Assembly (NCBI RefSeq): GCF_020520425.1
Contig: NC_079491.1
Span: 4,092,001-4,156,000, forward strand
Direction of reading: 5' to 3'
From: Spinacia oleracea
Taxonomy: Eukaryota; Streptophyta; Magnoliopsida; Caryophyllales; Amaranthaceae
Length of the DNA stretch: 64,000 nt
Position 1 is the stretch's first letter. Each line of letters starts with the position of its first letter. Shown piece after piece: positions 1-10,674 of this stretch. Position numbers and translations under genes: made by a program. The notes under the pieces were generated by a model. It worked only from the letters and a program-made list of their open reading frames with translations, was not told the origin of the DNA and did not search any database.

Positions 1-221
1 CATTATCTTCTTTCTTATGTAAAAATAAAAATTTTAACTATTTGTCTAATGCTTGTACGGATGTACTCCCTGTGTTCTATAATGTTTCTCATTATAAATA
101 ATGTGAGGTTTCCAATAAACTACTGACCATAAATAATTTTATTTTCGTATTAGTAAAAAAATATAAACGATCGAATCAGTTATGGAGATACCCAAGTGCA
201 CATATAATTAAATAGGTTTTT

Positions 222-400
222 TTTGGGTTTTACTACGAGGAGTTCCCACCGCCTTCAGCGAGTGGACTAATCTCCCGCGGTAGTTTACCTCGATGGGCAG
301 CATCCCTCCCAGTTGAGATTTTTTCCATTCTCAAGGCTCGAACCCGAGACCTTGATTAAGGAGCAAGAGGCCCTTAACCACTCATGTCAACCTCAATTGG
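222..400 (-). mobile_element. tRNA-derived SINE, complete, with target site duplication
   Basis: Read on the minus strand this is a short interspersed element of about 180 bp. It starts with a tRNA-like head containing an A-box-like stretch (ATGAGTGGTTAAG, near 378-390) and a B box (GGTTCGAGCC, near 333-342), and ends in an A-run that appears as the T-run at 217-224 on the plus strand. A 19-bp direct repeat flanks it (203-221 and 401-419, beginning TATAATTAAATAGG), the expected product of LINE-assisted insertion. The head resembles the plant Au-type SINE family as I remember it; the family name is inference. No coding capacity. Confidence 0.85.
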
Positions 401-419
401 TATAATTAAATAGGTTTTT

Positions 420-2890
420 GATAGCTGAAAATTACTTGGTTCGTGGCAAAAAAAAACTCTCACCCATATCAGTACGTCACCTTAATTTCCCTTTTGGAGG
501 TGCATTTATTCCTTTTTTTTATTTTTGAAGCATGTTTAATTAAGTCAACTATAAATAAAGTTTTCAGACAAGTCAACTAAAAATTAATTGATTAATTAGT
601 AAATACAAGTCAACTAGTCGAGTAGTAATTTTTACTGTATTCTTTTTTTGTTTAATCATTACAATTCAAATGATTTATTAATTTCCTCAGATATTAATTT
701 GGACTTCTTTTTCAACTTTTAGTCCTTTCTTTTCTTTTTCGTATTTTATATATGAAAAATAACTGGGAAAACTAATTTATACCTTCATTATTATGATATT
801 ATCCCATACCCTGCTAAAATTTAATGATATTAGAAAATGCTATTCTCGTTGCATGCTCATAGTAGAAACATGTTATTCTCGTTGCATGCTTTTATTAATT
901 CCCTAACAATATAATGGAACAGCAAATTTATTTGGGGCTATTATACTATTGGTTTTGTGTACAAATCCTATCCACACAATTTTGGGGGGAAATGTATCAA
1001 GACTATTAGGGAACTTGTTTTCCCAAAGGATCGGAGGACACTTATACCCTTACAAATCAAGAGGAACTTTTTAAAAAGAAAAACAGTTGAACTCGAAAGC
1101 GTACATTATTACATAATATAATACTCTGTATAAGCAAAATCCGGTTCATATCTAGTACTAGTGTACTACATCCGTTTATGAAAGTTCTGTATACATACTC
1201 ATTAATTGTTTGCATGAACTGATGAACTCACACTATATTTAATAATCAAATGTTCATATTTGAAAAATGCATAACGAGATACATCTATATAACAAGATCT
1301 CACATGAATATTTTGATGTAAATTACATACTGAGCAAGTAAAATTCATAATTAACTAACTCGACACTTTAAAATAATTGACCTAATAGAAATATGGAGGA
1401 GAATTTTTAGATAATGTAACAACAACCCTAACCCATCTCAACTACTACAAGTACTAAATGTAAAGACGACCTATATACGAGTACAATTATTAATTATCAA
1501 CATTATCATTAATCTTAAAACAATGTACTCGATTTAAACTTTATACTCCGTAATAAAAACAAAGAAAGTACTACGTACATGAATATTGATCGTAATGACT
1601 GTTACGGGTCGTTTTGTATCACGCATGTTGCAGTCGGTTCCTACATTCAAGGAGTCGTTATCTCCACTTCTTGCTTGTTGGACAAGGTCAAGGAAGCTAG
1701 CAGGGGTCAAACAAACAGTTAGAGGAAATCAAGGGATCGGTTGAGAGTTTCAAGGGACAACTAACATCATTATTCTGTCTTCTATGCTTGACCTAGCACT
1801 ATAAAAACACCACCAATCTACAGTGAAGGGACACGGCAAAACCCTTACAATCATCTATCTACTTCCTCTGCCAAACTATCTCCTAAAAGCTAAACTAGCT
1901 ACTGCATTACCTTGTAATGCCCGTAGCCCATCCCTACAACAACAAGAGAATAACAAATCTACTTCCCCTAAGCTCCACCTAGACTTTCCACTACTTATTC
2001 CTAATGATATTCACCTGATCTATCTCTCAAATAATACACTTTCCCATTATACATTTTCCTCCACGAAGTACCATCCGCCACGAAGCAAACCTTGGAAACA
2101 TCAGTCGTCCATTACCAATAACCTTCTCCGATAATCCTCATCCACTTATGATCTTGTATTACATTCTACTTAAGCATTGCCATTAGCTATATTTACGTAT
2201 ACGCATATATACTTTGTATTTATACTCAACAAGGCTTTTCACGCCAACAACATAGTGGATTGGTGGACTCATTGCCACCCGCGGTTTTTATCCCTTTCGG
2301 GTTTTCCGCGTCACCATCTCTTGTCTCGTCTCTCTTTATTTTCTGCCCTTTATTTCTTGTCATTTACTTACTTTATTTAATCTAGTCGTCTATGTCCCAA
2401 CCAAAGGTCGTCCATACGAAATTTGACATAAACAATGACCGGAGTAATAAAGATGGATATGGTACATTGGTACATAAACTACATATTGATCTATACGTTT
2501 GTGATGAAAAGAAGGCCACTTCGTTACTTGACCATATATATACACGTAAAATCCCTACAAATGATAATGATGTTGATAGTTGGAATAGGATTTTCTGAAA
2601 TATTGTCGTGTTTAATTAGTTGTGAATTAATGAAGATATAGACTTATGTTAGTTGGAAATGTACATGTACCTATATTTTGGACCCTCCCCACCATGTGCT
2701 AGCTACCCGAATTAATTTTGTTACACATAAATACATATACATATTTTTAGTTTTGTTGTAACGGATACATTATACTCCGTAAATAGTAGCATGATCAAAT
2801 GTCATTATTGTAAATAATTAACGGTTAGATATAACATTGTTGCCAACTTAAGTTATTTTCTAGAATTAGGGAACTTTGTTATAGGCACCA
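420..2890. other. Intergenic, no gene recognised
   Basis: AT-rich sequence with only short unsupported reading frames. The part from about 1600 to 2400 is less AT-rich, has a TATA-like CTATAAAAAC near 1800 and CT-rich unique-looking text, and could be an old LTR. I found no matching second copy and no target duplication, so it is not called as one. Confidence 0.5.
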
Positions 2891-2894
2891 TGGC

Positions 2895-3330
2895 ATACCG
2901 GCATACTGGCAGGACATCTTTTACTGTTAAAATGGTCTAAAAGGTCATCCAGATACAATGTGCCTCGGTCGGCATATAAGCTTTATTAGGTCCAGTCTGC
3001 CTAATGCAAGAGCTAGGGCACGTCAGCCTAGTACGGGTCACTATCCTACGGATCATAGCCCATGTTATCTATACGGATTGGCCGCTTATATATATATGGA
3101 TCCTCATTTATTGTCAAAGGTACGTGATCCAACAATCATTTTAAGATACATTTATTAAAAAGCAATCATCCTTTCTAACTTAAGCATCGGAGGGGTGATA
3201 CTAGGACCACCCTCGAGGCTCGTTAACCCTTTTTACTGTGCAAGTCACAATCGGATACAAAATACGATATCTCGGGTCTGGCCTTCCAACCGTTCCAAAT
3301 CCATAACAGAAACAGCCGTCACACTCACGT
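2895..3330 (+). repeat. Possible diverged Ty3/Tat-type LTR fragment
   Basis: The stretch near 3178-3250 (TAAGCATCGGAGGGG, then CCACCCTCGAGGCTCGTTAAC and CTGTGCAAGT) matches the layout of the downstream part of the LTR at 16018-16443 (TAGGCATCGGAGGGG, CACCCCCGAGGCTAGTGAC, CTTGTGCAGGT). The sequence just before it is also less AT-rich than its surroundings. This suggests a solo or truncated LTR of a related element. The outer boundaries are uncertain and no target duplication was found. Confidence 0.45.
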
Positions 3331-3510
3331 AGAGGGGTAAGTAACAATAAATATATTTGATCTTGACACAAGTCGTTGCAGTGATAGAAACTATAGCTAT
3401 AAATGGGAATTACTTGAAAGGTAAATTATCAAATGTTTTGTCCAACCATTGTCAAAATATTGCAACAAACAACGTATTGTTTGTGCCTTCTTGGTGAATT
3501 GGGGTGTAAT

Positions 3511-3540
3511 GTACGTGTACGTGTACGTGTACGTGTACAT
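3511..3540. repeat. Microsatellite (GTACGT)n
   Basis: About five uninterrupted copies of a 6-bp unit GTACGT in otherwise AT-rich intergenic DNA. The surrounding 3331-3970 holds no recognisable gene. Confidence 0.9.
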
Positions 3541-3972
3541 GAACTATTTTTCCTTAATTAGCAATTAGCCCTTTTTTTAATCGTATGACCCACAAGGCCA
3601 ATTTGAGAAAGTTTTTGGTATGGATAACAAGTTGTCAACTTTCTTAGTCAGTAAAACGTAAAAATATTTTTTCAAGACTTGTGACGGAATTTCATTTACA
3701 TTTTTTTTCCGTATGTGACAATGCAAAACCATCCTATACATCCGAATAATAAATTAATAAATAATAAATAAAAAAAAAGGGGCATGTACATCTTATACAT
3801 GTACATAGTATCACTCATGCTTTAGTAGTTGGTACATCCAACTCAAACTTTTGGGAAAAAATCATTCTCTATAATTATTTTAGTCGTTACATTATTAGAA
3901 TGAGAATAGTTGAAAACTCTAAGACAACGATTTCTGTAAAATCCAGATACAGTATGTTTTCCTTATCGAATA

Positions 3973-4300
3973 CTCCCTCCGTCCCGGAATACTTGACCTG
4001 TTTTCCTTATCGGGCCGTCCCTTAATACTTGACTTGTTTCTAAAAATGGAAATATTCTAACAATATTATATTATTTCTCACTTCACCCCTATTAACCCAC
4101 CTACCCCCTACTTCATACAAAAAATAATTAAAAATTCAACCCCTACTCTCCCCCAACCCCACCCCTTTACACATTTCCCACTAACTACATTAAAATAACA
4201 CCCCACTATCAACTACTACCTATTAAATTAAATAAGTCAATTCAAGTCTCTTAAACTCTGTGCCGGTCAAACCGGGTCGAGTATTCCGGGACGGAGGGAG
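3973..4300. mobile_element. Stowaway-type MITE (Tc1/mariner)
   Basis: The ends are long inverted repeats starting CTCCCTCCGTCCCGGAATAC at 3973 and ending in its complement (GTATTCCGGGACGGAGGGAG) at 4300. TA dinucleotides at 3971-3972 and 4301-4302 are the expected target duplication. The CTCCCTCCGT end is the classical Stowaway terminus. Length is 328 bp with an AT-rich, non-coding interior. Confidence 0.92.
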
Positions 4301-4660
4301 TAACCTCTTTTGAGTAGGATAGTAGAGTTGCAACTTACTGTACAACCATGCAACTAGCTTTTGGTGCACGCGATGTGTGAGAACATTTATAAAACACTAG
4401 TTTATACGTAATAGACTAATAGGTAATGTTCCAACGTTTAAAAAAAATTAAGAACATTATAGATATTTTACGTGGACACTAAAATTATCAATAATTCATT
4501 TATATTGCCTATAGAGATGAGCTTAATTAGCTTCTTCTTAATTTTGATTAGATAGATTCCTTGATTTAGGTCTAATCGTGCTTACAGAAATGTAATCTGA
4601 ATATGGTGTTCAGAAAGATACTCTGTAATAGTCCACACTACACACAATAACGAAAACGCC

Positions 4661-4890
4661 CACTAAGAGAATTTGTATCCTTAACGACAACCTAATTACG
4701 ACGGGTTAAAAATCCCGTCGCAAAAGCCTTTTGCGACGGAGCTAGCTAACTACCAAATAAATACGGAACAACCGTCACAAATGGTATTTTATGACAGGTT
4801 AACGACGGCCCCGCTTTATGACGAGTTCGCGATAGAAAATCCTGTTAGCGGTGGAATTTCCCGTCGTTAATGGTACAAATTTTTGTAGTG
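4661..4890. mobile_element. Small non-autonomous CACTA-type element, copy 1
   Basis: It begins CACTAAGAGAATTTGTA and ends TTTTTGTAGTG, with a 3-bp flanking duplication GCC (4658-4660 and 4891-4893). CACTA termini and a 3-bp duplication are the signature of the CACTA superfamily. The interior carries repeated ACGACGGG / CCCGTCG blocks in both orientations (subterminal repeats). It is the same family as the element at 15279-15536. No transposase. Confidence 0.85.
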
Positions 4891-4893
4891 GCC

Positions 4894-5549
4894 TAGGATA
4901 GAATCGCCCGTTTAGAGTCCGTATTATAATTAGGCAATCGACACATAAATTTGTAATAGAAAATTCGATAACATTCTATATACTTGTCCTCAAGAATTTT
5001 TAAATAGAAATTAAAAATGCCATGTGTATCACCTCTAGATATAACATATGACACATAATAAAATGTTTAATTTTACACGTCACCTGTAAATGAATAAGTG
5101 ATTTATATAAATAGAATACATCTCGTGTCGAAAAGACGACTCCTAAACTCTAATTACTTTAAGAGTCGTGAATTTAGGTTGTCTCTTAAGCGACACGTTA
5201 ACTATTTTAGAGACGACTCGAAATTTTTTTTTTTTTTTTTTTAAGTGGTGAAATTAGCACAAGTCCACAAGAAATTAGCACTAGTCCACTTTGGATGAAA
5301 TAACAATAGTGGGGTGCAAAAAAGACAATAGTGGGATGAAATTTTTTGGAAATTACGAACTCCACTTAAAATGGATGTTGTTGGGCCATACAATCTCCAC
5401 CAACCATGGAAACAAATCAACCCGCAAACTCAAATTACCCATTTCTATAACAATATATGCTCTACAAACATAATTGAACTCTTTTCTCAAATGGGAAAGG
5501 AAGCCATGAAACAAGAAACCCAAATTCTTATATGAGATTGTCCTCACCA
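4894..5549. other. Intergenic, no gene recognised
   Basis: AT-rich DNA with a long T-run at 5226-5242. The short frames at 5291-5553 lack any recognisable domain and I do not support them as genes. Confidence 0.5.
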
Positions 5550-6075
5550 TCAACTGATGGTGAGACCAGTTTACACTTGCGAATTTAGGTATGTTACTTC
5601 TATAGTTTAGGCATGTTACTTTTTTTATAATTTTAGAGGAGGTATTTTTTTTAGTTTAGGTATGTTACTTCTATAGTTTATACATGTTACTTTTTTTATA
5701 CGGAGTAGTTTTAGGGGATATACCTTCTTAGTTTAGGTATGTTACTTCTATAGTTTAGACATGTTACTTTTTTTATATATAATTTTAGAGGAAGTAATTT
5801 TTTAATTTAGGTATGTTACTTCTATAGTTTATACATGTTACTTTTTTTATACGGAGTAGTTTTAGGTGAGATACCTTCTTAGTTTAGGTATGTTACTTCT
5901 ATAGTTTAGACATGTTACTTTTTTTGTATATAATTTTAGAGGAGGTACTTTTTTAGTTTAGGTATGTTACTTCTATAGTTTAGATCTGTTACTTTTTTTT
6001 TACAGTTTTAGAGGAGATACACTATTGGTTTCGCGCTCGTCACACCATCAAGTTGATGGTGTGACTGGTCTCACA
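5550..6075. repeat. 75-bp tandem array between two inverted hairpin ends
   Basis: About six copies of a 73-78 bp unit (TTTAGGTATGTTACTTCTAT, a second TATGTTACTTTTTTTA half, then TTTTAGAGGAGGTA) run from about 5584 to 6015. Two variants alternate, one with TATACGGAGTAGTTTTAGG and one with ATAATTTTAGAGGA, giving a 150-bp higher-order period. The array is bracketed by related palindromes, CACCATCAACTGATGGTG on the left and CACACCATCAAGTTGATGGTGTG on the right, each followed by GA/ACT-CCAG or GGTCTCAC. The brackets may be the ends of a MITE whose interior expanded. Confidence 0.75.
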
Positions 6076-6815
6076 GGAGACGCGTTGAACAAGAAAATCA
6101 TAACCATGCCACTTATATACCAAATTAAGTTGCATCTTTTGATTCTTTTCTTCTACTCCGTACGTGGTATCTTCTTTCAATCACACCCTCGATTTCAAAT
6201 GGAGATTAATAGATATCCTAACGTACATCGCGTTATCGGCTTAATTCACTAATTAATACTACGTATTAAGCAACAAGTTAAACCTAAAATTCTTATATAA
6301 GATGGGATTCCTGGTCGAGCTGACTTAAATGAAAAACATATGATTAATTAAACCGCCAGACAAATTCGAGACTAAGTAAACAACATGCTAAACTTAAATT
6401 CTCATGTAAGATGGGACATTGATCAATCTGACCATTGGTAGATGTTACGGAGTAGTGGTCCCGGCCTCCCAGTCGAAAAATTCCGTAATATATTTTTTGT
6501 GATTACCCCCTTAAATTTGTGTATATATAATTGTTTACTACGTAAATTACATTCTTCTATTGATCTCCATCGTAAAACTGTTCAAGATCTGCTAATGAAT
6601 CTGACTCGAATAATTAAAAACATTTGATCAAACCGGATGACAAATTAAACACTATGTATATAGAGTAAATCATTTAGAAAACAAATAGTGTCCTACATGT
6701 TGATCCGATTATTATTACTTGTGGAGTAGAAGAACAACAATTGATCATCTACTAATAAATTAATTGAGGCTCTTCCCCACCTCACTTTCCCCTCTCTCTC
6801 TTCTATACCAACACC

Positions 6816-6824
6816 CATAAATAC
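6816..6824 (+). promoter_or_regulatory. Candidate TATA box of the OVATE family gene
   Basis: CATAAATAC lies 109 bp upstream of the ATG at 6933, after a CT-rich tract (6778-6802) of the kind common near plant transcription starts. Inferred from position only. Confidence 0.45.
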
Positions 6825-6932
6825 AGCTCACTCACATGATCATCTCTCTCTACTCTCCACCCACAAATTTACACTAACTAGTGAAACAATAATCTAGAGA
6901 GAGAACCTACACAAAAATTAAAATACTTCACT

Positions 6933-7781
6933 ATGCCAATAAACACATTAGGCAAAAACCTCAACTTATGTCTCTCCTTAATCAAACGCCCCCAACCCCA
7001 ATTCACCCTTTCCCCACAACACCCCTCAAACAACCACCACCACCACCCCAACCACCACTACTACCACCACCAACAACAACAACAATATAATAATAACTAC
7101 AACACCCTCTACGAAGACGACTTCATCCCACTACCTCTCATCACCACCACCACCTCTCCGTCCTCCGCCTCCACCGACTACATGGAGACGGAGGACGACA
7201 TATCGCCGGAAATGGGTCCCACCACCCCAGACCTCACCGCCGCCTACGCCTCTCGACGGTTCTTCATCTCCTCCCCAGGCCGATCCAACTCCATCGTCGA
7301 CTCCCTCTCCGTCTCCCTCTCCTCCTCCTCCAACTTACTCCTCTCCCCGCCGCCGGCGGAGGAGTCGGCATCCTCATCCTCCCCTCCTCCGCCTACGGCG
7401 GCGGGAGAGGTGTCCGTGGCCGGGGGAGTACCCGTACAGACGTACTCCCCCGACCCGTACATGGACTTCAGGCAGTCCATGCAAGAGATGGTGGAATCAC
7501 GTGAGTTGGGGAATGTAGAGGTGAAAGAAGCATGGGAATATTTACAAGAGTTACTATTGAGTTACTTGGCGCTGAATCCAAAGAACACACACAAGTACAT
7601 TGTTGGTGCTTTTACTGATCTCGTTATTAATCTTATGTCTCCTCCACCTAATCATCATATTAACACTACTAATCATGCCACTAATCATAATCATAATCAT
7701 GCTTCTTCTTTGTCTTCTTCATCCTTCTCTTCCAATGGTGGTGGTGGTGGTGGTGGTGGTGGTGGGTATGTATTATCATAA
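6933..7781 (+). CDS. OVATE family protein (transcriptional repressor)
   Basis: An intronless gene for 282 residues. The OVATE domain is at about residues 176-236: it begins MDFRQSMQEMVESREL, continues with an EAWEYLQELLLSYLALN core and ends HKYIVGAFTDLVINLM. OVATE family proteins are plant nuclear repressors that bind TALE homeodomain and TRM partners and affect organ shape and secondary wall formation. The rest is low-complexity: His/Asn/Gln-rich at residues 31-55, Ser/Pro-rich in the middle, and a run of 10 glycines just before the C-terminus (GGT repeat at 7735-7765). The overall plan (short, OVATE domain followed by a Ser/Gly tail) resembles the OFP13/15/16/18 group. No intron is needed, as is usual in the family. 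The start is chosen because the MPIN-LGKNLNLCLSLIKRP N-terminus is typical of this group. The member number is not assigned. Confidence 0.93.
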   Translation: MPINTLGKNLNLCLSLIKRPQPQFTLSPQHPSNNHHHHPNHHYYHHQQQQQYNNNYNTLYEDDFIPLPLITTTTSPSSASTDYMETEDDISPEMGPTTPDLTAAYASRRFFISSPGRSNSIVDSLSVSLSSSSNLLLSPPPAEESASSSSPPPPTAAGEVSVAGGVPVQTYSPDPYMDFRQSMQEMVESRELGNVEVKEAWEYLQELLLSYLALNPKNTHKYIVGAFTDLVINLMSPPPNHHINTTNHATNHNHNHASSLSSSSFSSNGGGGGGGGGGYVLS

Positions 7782-8117
7782 TACACTCTTAATCATTGAT
7801 TATTATTAAAATGTAATTAATATTATTATTAGTACATGATTTTGTTTGTTCGGTATTATTTTCTTTCTCTTTTTAACTACTACTCTATTACTCAATTATT
7901 GGATTATTGATCTGAGGAGTAATTAAACGTCTAATTTGAGTTGGTTGGTTTATGGGACAAGATCGGATTTGTTGGCTGGCTTGTTATTAGATATATGACA
8001 CATCTACAGTTATTAATAAACAACAAACAAAAATATATTCAAGTTAGTACAACTATTAGCATTATTTAAGGTGGTGCAAATAATAATAATATTTCAACCG
8101 AATAAAAAACTACTATA

Positions 8118-8402
8118 CCTCTGTTTCAAAATAATCTTTACGTTCTCTGTTTTAGTTTGTTTCATAATGTTCTTTACATTTTTTGACATGAAAATTTACT
8201 ATTTTTCTCTTCTTTACCCCATAATATTTACTATTATCCACTCACTTTCTCTTACTTTATTTATTTATTCTTATACCCACCCACATTTCTATACATTTCT
8301 TTTACTTTATCCATATTCATTTTATTATATTCAACTAATTTTTCTATTTTTGTCTTAATTTTTGTGCAAATAGTAACTGTAATTTTTTTTATGAAACGGA
8401 GG
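8118..8402. mobile_element. Diverged Stowaway-type MITE
   Basis: Ends CCTCTGTTTCAAAATAATC and the complement-like TTATGAAACGGAGG, flanked by TA at 8116-8117 and 8403-8404. The TIRs are imperfect and the interior is AT-rich and non-coding. The open frame crossing it (8071-8358) is low-complexity Phe/Tyr/Leu and is not a gene. Confidence 0.65.
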
Positions 8403-8624
8403 TATTACTCTCTAGTGAAAAACACATGTATTAAGAAAATACAAGTGTATGTAAGAAAAAAAAAAAAAAAAACCACTTGGTTGTACTTGTATTAGGAAAG
8501 AGAGAAATTAAATTGTTGTTTAATGATTAAAAAAAATCAACCAAAAGTAGATATGTGGATGGTTGTCTGGAAAAACGATCAATTTTTTTAAAAGATTTTG
8601 AAAGAATTGCACGACTTTTTATAC

Positions 8625-8661
8625 ACTCCCTCCGTTTCGCAATAACTAAAACGGAGGGAGT
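8625..8661. repeat. Minimal Stowaway-end palindrome
   Basis: ACTCCCTCCGTTTCGCAATA is followed almost at once by AACGGAGGGAGT. Two Stowaway TIRs are joined with almost no interior, in about 37 bp. It looks like an internally deleted MITE or a footprint. The surrounding 8403-9079 is AT-rich intergenic sequence without a recognisable gene. Confidence 0.6.
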
Positions 8662-9090
8662 AGACCAGTAAATAGAGAGTTACAAGAACAAGATTTAAAC
8701 AAGTTTATAAGCATGTCGATCAAGCAAGTCCAAATATAATCGTCCCCACTCTAATTGAGATTCGTACACTGTGGAGACTCTTACAGTGTGATTGAATAAG
8801 TACAATCATTTGTAAATAGGTCAAATAATATATGGAGAATTGGACATTACACGAGAACCCCATATCCGTTTTTTTAATTTTTTTATTTTTTAATTTTTAT
8901 ATTTACCATATCTTGTATCCTAACGTACTGTTCGGTCAAAATGTTATCCGCTCTCTTAAATGTTAACGCCGAACACGCTCTTTAGAGCACGTATATCCCC
9001 ATCTAGGCTAACATTTGGAATTATTGAGATATCTACATGACTTTTTTATTTACTTTGATGATATCTACATGTAGTGAATTAGGCTCTCTT

Positions 9091-9104
9091 ATGTTCAACT
9101 TATT
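9091..9104. repeat. LINE target site duplication, left copy
   Basis: ATGTTCAACTTATT, repeated exactly at 14725-14738 after the A-run of the LINE. Confidence 0.93.
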
Positions 9105-9184
9105 AAGAAACTCCCTCGAAAGAAAGGGAATACCCCTGATATCCAGGAAACCCTAACCGTTCCGACGGCTATCTCTCCGGCGAT

Positions 9185-10674
9185 ATGGCTGGCGATCTAA
9201 CGGAAATTTACGGCCGCCTAGCGATCAATAATGATGAGGAGGAAGTTTTGGACTTGGGGAGTATTGTTACGGAGGAAAACGACGATAAAGTTGCACTAAT
9301 GCTTGTAGGGAGACTATTAACAGACCGCCCTTTCAATGTGGATGCTTTTCAGCAAACGATAATACAATCATGGGCAATGACGGGGAAGGCGGTTGTGCGT
9401 AGTATTGGACCGAATTTGTTTGCTTTTCAGTTCTTTCATTGGCGTGACAAAGAGAAGGTTATTCTCGGTGGACCCTGGTGTTTTGATAACCAACTCCTGA
9501 TTTTGAGCGAGGTTACAGGGGATGAACCACCAACGGAGGTAGCCCTGAATTTCTCACCTTTCTGGGTGCGAATCCGCAACCTCCCTTTCAACTGTCGAAT
9601 AAATGCTCACGTAAAGGCAGTTGCTGGCTGCCTAGGAGCGGTTTTGGAGGTGGAGGACGATGATGTTGGAATTGATAAGGACCGCAGAGTTCGGGTTTTG
9701 CTAGATGTGCGGAAACCACTACGGCGGGTAAAGACTATAAAGAACAAAAGAGGCATGGATGTGGTGGTGGAGTTTCGGTATGAACGCCTACCTTTCTTTT
9801 GTTTTCTCTGCGGTATTATGGGACATGGGGAACGAGATTGTTCGGTGGTGACTGAAGAAGGCAGAGAAGAGGGATACAAATGGGGGTATGTCTAAGAGCG
9901 TCACCAAGAAAGGGTAGAACTCAACAGGTAGCGGAAGTGGAGTCTCTGAAGGCTGCAAAGAAAGTTTTATTTGTGGCAAAGAATATGATGGGGGAAAAGG
10001 GGAGTACGGATAGTGATGGGAAGGGCACAAAGAGTGTAAGGGAGGAGCAAGTGGAAGGAATACAGATTTCAAAGAAGAATGCAATGGTCAACAGGGAAGT
10101 GGACGAGGGGGAGAAGTCTATAACCAATCATGTAGGCAGGGGGAGAGAGGATACAATAGTGGGGGTGATAGCTGAGGGAGTGCAGGAACGGGGGTCCACA
10201 AACAAAAGTAGTACAGAGAAGGATAGTGGGAGAAGGGGGGCGAATGGAGAGGAGGTGCAAGAGGAGGTGCAAAGCGTAGAGGAAAGGGGGAGTGCAGTGA
10301 GCTCTATGGCGTTCAACATAGGCCAGCTGGGGAGCAAGAGAGGTAAAATCCGAAAAATGAAGAGAATTGGGGAGGGGGGGAGTATTGGTGGGGGTGGAGG
10401 TGTGAAGCAAGCCGCAGGGGGGCTGACAGGTGGGGAGAATGAGAAAGATGGAGGGAGGACGTGCATTGAAAAAGTGGGTGGAGGGGATACTACGGGAAAC
10501 TATTACCATGGGGCAGGAGAGAAAAGGAAGGGGTGCATGGATGGGAATGATGTAGTGATGAGTGAAAGATGTGACGTAGATAGAAACGTGAAGCTTGTTT
10601 TTTTGGGCTCCGAGTATAATGCAGGGAGTCAAGTAGCGGAGATTGGCAGTGGCCAATCCCGCGAAGGGCAATGA
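9185..10674 (+). pseudogene. LINE ORF1, nucleic-acid-binding protein, frameshifted
   Basis: ORF1 of plant L1 LINEs is an RNA-binding chaperone that packages the element RNA. The first frame (9185-9895, 236 codons) shows a DUF4283-like fold (from about residue 33, with the signature FQFFHWRDKEKVILGGPWCFDNQLLIL) and then a zinc knuckle of the CX2CX4HX4C type (FFCFLCGIMGHGERDCS) near residues 205-221. The frame breaks at the G-run near 9882-9887. The continuation in another frame (9880-10674) begins with the usual WLRASPRKG-like segment and has a Gly/Lys/Glu-rich basic tail. A one-base length change in the G-run would explain the break. The stop at 10672-10674 overlaps the ORF2 ATG. Confidence 0.85.

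Noticed and set aside
1823-2134. Open frame of 103 codons in the left intergenic region
   Set aside because: No ATG in good context, Ser/Pro/Asn-rich composition, no recognisable domain. More likely part of an old repeat.
1598-2400. Possible LTR with TATA-like CTATAAAAAC
   Set aside because: No second copy, no terminal TG/CA with target duplication could be fixed; only mentioned as a possibility.
8071-8358. 95-codon Phe/Tyr/Leu-rich frame
   Set aside because: Lies inside a diverged Stowaway-type MITE and has AT-driven composition.
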